The notes under the pieces: generated by a model
Seen by the model: the letters and a program-made list of their open reading frames with translations, nothing else
Told to the model about the DNA's origin: nothing
The model's database searches: none
Translations under genes and position numbers: made by a program
Part shown: one piece after another, positions 5,791 through 8,292 of the stretch
Position numbering within the stretch: the first letter of the stretch is position 1
Layout of the letters: every line of letters begins with the position of its first letter
Assembly (NCBI GenBank): GCA_964537965.1
Contig: CAZIDB010000211.1
Location: 1-8,292 of the forward strand
Direction: 5' to 3'
Source: SURF-24 sp964537965
Lineage (GTDB): Bacteria > Bacteroidota > Ignavibacteria > Ignavibacteriales > SURF-24
Length of the DNA: 8,292 bases

Positions 5791-6555
5791 TTATTTCCTT
5801 ATTTCTTCAATAAATTTTTCAAACTTTTTTTCCGGCATTAATATCTGAGTTTTAAATTCACCATTATAATAAATTCCAAGCGTGCCAAATGGACTCCCTA
5901 TTTGTTGCGCTTCTTTATAATTCTTAAGTTTTTTAATTTCAACGGGTATCTTTTTGTTCCTGGAAATCTCGGACAATAATCCAACCCAGTCTTCCATAAA
6001 AGGACATTGATTTGAAAAAATAAAAGTAAAGCCCTTTTTATTTGAACATATACCTTTTTTTGCCTCATCAGAAAAGGCGGGATTCTTAGCCTTTTTATTA
6101 AATTTTAATGCAAGTAATTCAAAGTATGGAGGTGCTGAATCAACTATTTCAAAATTATGCTTTAAGTAGAAATTTTTATCAGTTAAAAATGGTTGTACTT
6201 TTGTGCTGCTTACAACAACAACTCCATCCATTTTTTTTGCTTTAGCATCTTGAATACATTCATCAAGTAATTGTGTAGATAATCCTTTTCCTTTAAACTG
6301 TCCGGATACCCAAAGACAATTAATAACCATATAATTCTTACCGGAAATTGGTTTCCATACCTTTTCAATAGGCATATACTCAATAAATATTTTTCCTCTT
6401 TGATCAAATCTTTTAAATACCAATCTATCTTTAAAGCTTTCCTTCATCCATTCTTTTTTTGATTGCGCTCGGCTTTGGCTCTGTTTATCATTTCCAATAG
6501 CACAGCAAATATGCTCTTGGTTAATATTGTTTTCATCAATTGTTATTATCTTCAT
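5791..6555 (-). CDS. yoaP: GNAT acetyltransferase with YoaP-type C-terminal domain
   Basis: The 254-residue protein begins with a strong AGGAGGAG five bases before the ATG. The N-terminal part (about 1-150) follows the YoaP family: EEN-like start, then EHICCAIGNDK, KKEWMKESFKDRLVFKRFDQ, RGKIFIEYMP and YMVINCLWVSGQFKGKGLST. The segment GQFKGKG (residues 85-91) is the acetyl-CoA pyrophosphate-binding loop of GNAT folds. The C-terminal YoaP-like domain (about 165-254) has a thioredoxin-like feel, with FTFIFSNQCPFMEDWVGLL and GSPFGTLGIYYNGEFKT. A single Cys (QCP) stands where thioredoxins have CxxC. The substrate is unknown; the family occurs in Firmicutes and anaerobes, so transfer into this genome is plausible. 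The TAA stop is embedded in a GTTATTT/AAATAAC border (5790-5796). Confidence 0.83.
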   Translation of the reverse strand: MKIITIDENNINQEHICCAIGNDKQSQSRAQSKKEWMKESFKDRLVFKRFDQRGKIFIEYMPIEKVWKPISGKNYMVINCLWVSGQFKGKGLSTQLLDECIQDAKAKKMDGVVVVSSTKVQPFLTDKNFYLKHNFEIVDSAPPYFELLALKFNKKAKNPAFSDEAKKGICSNKKGFTFIFSNQCPFMEDWVGLLSEISRNKKIPVEIKKLKNYKEAQQIGSPFGTLGIYYNGEFKTQILMPEKKFEKFIEEIRK

Positions 6556-6630
6556 AAATTCTCCTCCTCTTTTATTAAGTATTTGCTAGAAATCATTTTT
6601 GGGCTCTTTTTTAATTGCACAAAATGGCTT

Positions 6631-6702
6631 GCCTTTAACCCGCTAATCAGAACCGGAATGCAGCTTTTCCCGAAGGAAATCCTTTTGGGGGAAAAACAAA
6701 GC
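6631..6702. repeat. Dispersed repeat: CAGAAC motif plus hairpin, copy 2
   Basis: GCCTTTAAC (6631-6639; GTTAAAG on the minus strand) is followed by CAGAACCGGAATGC (6648-6661). An imperfect hairpin comes next, in which TTTTCCCGAAGGA faces TCCTTTTGGGGGAAAA, closed by GCTTT/AAAGC. The first part resembles 5364-5388 at the same spacing (AAC, then CAGAACTGCTATGC). The hairpin resembles 2451-2487. It lies about 75 bases upstream of the GNAT start and may be the true upstream border of that unit. Confidence 0.45.
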
Positions 6703-6802
6703 CAGCTTGTCCGCCATCTTTTTGATGGATATTTTGTTTACTAATTTATTTATCAGAACACTCGTCCGCCTTTTCAAGTTGTTGCATAACTTGATAGTTA
6801 CG

Positions 6803-6865
6803 CATCCCGAGCGAAGTCGAGGGATGATTTTAATTCGTTTTCGTGGTTCGACTACGCTCACCACG
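6803..6865. repeat. Pair of REP-like palindromes
   Basis: Two 24-base palindromes lie at 6803-6826 (CATCCC...GGGATG arms around GAGCGAAGTCGA) and 6842-6865 (CGTGGT...ACCACG arms around TCGACTACGCTC), 15 bases apart. These sequences, built on GAGCGAAGTCGAG and GGTTCGACTACGCTCACC, closely resemble repetitive extragenic palindromes I know as abundant in Bacteroidota, Cyanobacteria and Chloroflexi. The two are diverged relatives in opposite orientation (GAGCGAAGTCGA against TCGACTACGCTC). A copy-number count in the host genome would confirm REP status. Confidence 0.75.
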
Positions 6866-6938
6866 ATAAAATATGTTTTTCTGCAACAGCCTGCTTTTAC
6901 GGAATGTTCAAAGCTCTACTTACCTTTTTAACCAAACC

Positions 6939-7016
6939 AGATAACCCGAACCAATGCCGCAATGTTTAATAGTCTACCCCGCAATGCGGGGCAGTCGCTT
7001 TTATTTGCTGTTATAT
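6939..7016 (-). repeat. Putative attC site of the methyltransferase cassette (78 bp)
   Basis: On the minus strand the site starts with ATATAAC (7016-7010) and ends with GTTATCT (6945-6939), inverse at six of seven bases. A central stem, CCCCGC-AAT-GCGGGG (6977-6991), sits between AT-richer flanks, as expected of a folded bottom strand. The start follows the methyltransferase stop by 20-30 bases. GTTATATGGC (7010-7019) is the exact 10-base inverse of GCCATATAAC (7683-7692) on the other side of the gene. Identification as attC is inferred. Confidence 0.52.
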
Positions 7017-7039
7017 GGCATCTATCATTTTGAACAATT

Positions 7040-7657
7040 TTATTTATATTTTGCAATCATTACTGAAAACAGCATGTCATAATTCAATTTATCGGCTCCT
7101 TTAATTAACAATCTCTGCTCTTTCAATAGTCTCATTTCATTTGTCTCTAATAATCCCTTGATATAATCAGGTGAATGTTTATATATCGGAACACCCCAAG
7201 CCGTCATTTGCTGACTATATTCTTTTGTTAAATTATCCGGGGAGATTGTGAAGCCGAATATTCCACCTTTTTGTATCAGTCTTGCAACATCTGAAAAAAC
7301 ATTTTTCAAATCACTGAGAAAATGGAATACACCACAACTGATTATATGATTAAAGGTATTGTCATCATAGGGGATATTATTGTTTGATAATTTATGAAGT
7401 TTTAACTCTTCAGTGAATGCTTTATTTCGACAAACGTTTAACATATCCTCTGCAATATCCAAACCGTAAACTTTCAATCCCATCTTAGAGAATTGAATTG
7501 ATGCCAAACCAGTTCCTATTCCAAGATCGAGTATTTTCTCATTCGGCTTAACATATTCATAACACATTCCAAATATTACATCGTGCCCATAACTATCATA
7601 TTCTTTTACTTGCTCATCATATTGATTTGCTATTTCTTTATAATCATATTCATTCAT
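7040..7657 (-). CDS. Class I SAM-dependent methyltransferase
   Basis: The 205-residue protein has the Rossmann-like methyltransferase signature. Motif I is ILDLGIGTGLA (residues 42-52), the acidic residue at the end of strand 2 is in VYGLDIAEDML (Asp67), and the motif IV region is YDDNTFNHIISCGVFHFLSD (about 97-116). RLIQKGGIFGFTISP (motif V-VI area) comes next. The N-terminal DYKEIANQYDEQVKEYDSYG is the cap seen in small-molecule (UbiE/Methyltransf_11 or _25 type) enzymes. The acceptor is not identifiable. GAGAGGAAAG lies at good distance before the ATG at 7657. The gene stands alone between perfectly inverse 10-base borders (7683-7692 and 7010-7019), which makes it the best-defined mobile unit in the window. 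Confidence 0.85.
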   Translation of the reverse strand: MNEYDYKEIANQYDEQVKEYDSYGHDVIFGMCYEYVKPNEKILDLGIGTGLASIQFSKMGLKVYGLDIAEDMLNVCRNKAFTEELKLHKLSNNNIPYDDNTFNHIISCGVFHFLSDLKNVFSDVARLIQKGGIFGFTISPDNLTKEYSQQMTAWGVPIYKHSPDYIKGLLETNEMRLLKEQRLLIKGADKLNYDMLFSVMIAKYK

Positions 7658-7682
7658 ATTACTTTCCTCTCAATTTATGTTT

Positions 7683-7790
7683 GCCATATAACGACGTTGT
7701 TTTTAAGTTTACCAGCCGAAAGCAGTGCCACCGCCCAGAACTGCAATGATGAATCGAAGAGCTAACGCCAATAATTTTTAACTATCTTAT
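7683..7790 (-). repeat. Putative attC border and dispersed repeat upstream of the methyltransferase
   Basis: GCCATATAAC (7683-7692) starts the methyltransferase unit and continues as GACGTTGT. TATAACGACGTTGT (7687-7700) is identical to 3273-3286 before higB. Further on are CAGAACTGCAATGA (7736-7749), related to 5375-5388 and 6648-6661, and AATAATTTTTAACTATCTT (7770-7788), nearly identical to the sequence bordering higA at about 2489-2507. No GTT-type partner border was found at 60-140 bases, so this junction is either decayed or part of a longer composite ending at 7894. Confidence 0.42.
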
Positions 7791-7818
7791 TTAATAGAAC
7801 AAACTTTATTGCTTACTC

Positions 7819-7900
7819 AGCTTTGCAACCAAACCCAATTACTTTTCAAACGCTACTCTGAAAAGAAGCGATCGGGCTGAGTTGCGGGTTAGGCAAAGCT
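7819..7900 (-). repeat. Putative attC site after the WG-repeat gene (82-bp extended palindrome)
   Basis: AGCTTTGC (7819-7826) and GCAAAGCT (7893-7900) are exact inverses, and inside them AACC-AAACCC faces GGGTTAGG. On the minus strand the site starts with GCCTAAC (7894-7888), a perfect RYYYAAC, 16 bases after the WG-gene stop. A central hairpin has arms CTTTTCA/TGAAAAG around a 10-base loop (about 7842-7865). Nested imperfect palindromes of this size are typical of attC sites. The R' side (GTTTGGT, 7834-7828) differs from consensus at the first purine. Confidence 0.52.
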
Positions 7901-7910
7901 CTTATAAATG

Positions 7911-8292
7911 TTAGTAACCAATAGTAATCAAAGCTAATCCTTCTGAAAATTTTCTTGCTTTTATATATGTTTGATTATTTAGTCTTTCACCGATTTTATT
8001 AACATAAATATATCTATCATTATATAATCGTATACGAGAAATTCCTTCGGAAAAAGAACTTTGTGCATTTTCGTCAGAGTTCAAAAAACCATAATCGTAA
8101 TTCGGTGTGTCATATTTTATTCTAAATTTAACTTTACCCTTTATATCAATGTAGTACCAATCAGTATTTGTCTCTACCCTTGCTAAGCCTTCCGAAAATT
8201 TTAACGCATTCTCAAATTCGGGTTTGATTACTATTCTACCGGTTTTATCTATATAACCATATGGATCATACGGAAAACCTACATCCTGAATT
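7911..8292 (-). CDS. WG-repeat (KWG) protein, C-terminal part; N-terminus beyond window
   Basis: The frame is open from the right edge to a TAA at 7911, giving 126 residues. It contains successive WG-type units: GYIDKTGRIVIKPEFENALK with FSEGLARV, then WYYIDIKGKVKFRIKYD, FSEGISRIRLYNDRYIYVNK with IGE, and FSEGLALITIG at the end. The recurring pattern (Y/W)-(I/V)-(D/N)-(K/I)-x-G...FSEGLA(R/L)(V/I) is diagnostic of the WG_beta_rep family. These proteins form beta-rich scaffolds, often surface-exposed or toxin-associated, and their role is mostly unknown. Repeats end cleanly at the stop, so the C-terminus looks complete. A putative attC site starts 16 bases downstream. Confidence 0.85.
   Translation of the reverse strand, partial: IQDVGFPYDPYGYIDKTGRIVIKPEFENALKFSEGLARVETNTDWYYIDIKGKVKFRIKYDTPNYDYGFLNSDENAQSSFSEGISRIRLYNDRYIYVNKIGERLNNQTYIKARKFSEGLALITIGY

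Larger units (their letters stand above)
6556..6938. other. Gene-free region between GNAT and methyltransferase units
   Basis: These 383 bases hold no supported gene. Open frames here on both strands are short, lack ribosome binding sites and run through the palindromes. The contents are a 75-base leader for the GNAT gene, the dispersed repeat at 6631-6702 and the two REP-like palindromes at 6803-6865. If cassette borders lie at 6639 and 6945, the DNA between them would be a cassette without a gene. Confidence 0.5.

Noticed and set aside
6643..6864. 73-codon minus-strand frame through the REP palindromes
   Set aside because: Most of its codons come from the dispersed hairpin repeat and REP elements, so coding is unlikely. 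The plus-strand frame 6707-6931 fails for the same reason.
1..8292. CRISPR array, tRNA/rRNA genes, insertion sequence or integrase
   Set aside because: No regularly spaced repeats, no tRNA or rRNA signatures, and no transposase or tyrosine recombinase motifs were seen on either strand. The integron idea therefore rests on borders alone.

Overview
The window is AT-rich and looks like chromosomal DNA from a Bacteroidota/Ignavibacteriota-type bacterium. The clues are an OMP_b-brl_2-type outer membrane barrel, a secreted VIT/vWA-like protein, a DUF6064 relic, a WG-repeat protein, a HigB(Gp49-like)/HigA pair and a YoaP-type GNAT. The phylum assignment is an inference from gene content and base composition. 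No rRNA, tRNA, CRISPR array, transposase or integrase was seen. Every gene I can support lies on the minus strand, so reading order runs from high to low coordinates.

Layout from high to low coordinates: a WG-repeat protein cut by the window edge (7911-8292); a class I SAM methyltransferase (7040-7657); a gene-free stretch with two REP-like palindromes (6556-6938); a GNAT acetyltransferase with a YoaP-type C-terminal domain (5791-6555); a gene-poor stretch (5420-5789); a 31-residue one-helix membrane peptide (5218-5313); a 135-residue putative lipoprotein (4720-5127); a Bro-N/DinD-like protein (3557-4396); the N-terminal stub of an AraC-type regulator (3302-3490); a HigB-HigA toxin-antitoxin pair with a perfect 14-bp palindrome in front (2575-3236); an outer membrane barrel protein (1756-2355); a frameshifted and truncated DUF6064 gene (1228-1600); and the first 347 residues of a VIT/vWA-like secreted protein running off the left edge (1-1043).

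The main observation is how the middle of the window (about 2490-7900) is organised. Small, mostly single-gene units of unrelated accessory function stand head-to-tail on one strand. Several are bracketed by short inverted sequences of the type xxxTAAC...GTTAxxx, the pattern of R''/R' core sites of integron attC sites (RYYYAAC...GTTRRRY). The brackets match perfectly around the methyltransferase (10/10 bases), the HigBA pair (7/7) and the micropeptide gene (7/7). Two junctions give imperfect-palindrome units of nearly equal length (77 and 78 bp), and a third is an 82-bp extended palindrome; all are within the size range of attC sites. I infer a sedentary chromosomal integron cassette array, or a cluster of attC sites without a nearby integrase. 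The integrase would lie outside the window, and the attC calls need a structural search to confirm. The leftmost three genes probably lie outside the array.

The genes do not form a pathway. If the cassette reading is right, what they share is gain and loss by cassette exchange. HigBA would act as a stabilising addiction module, as toxin-antitoxin cassettes do in large Vibrio integrons.
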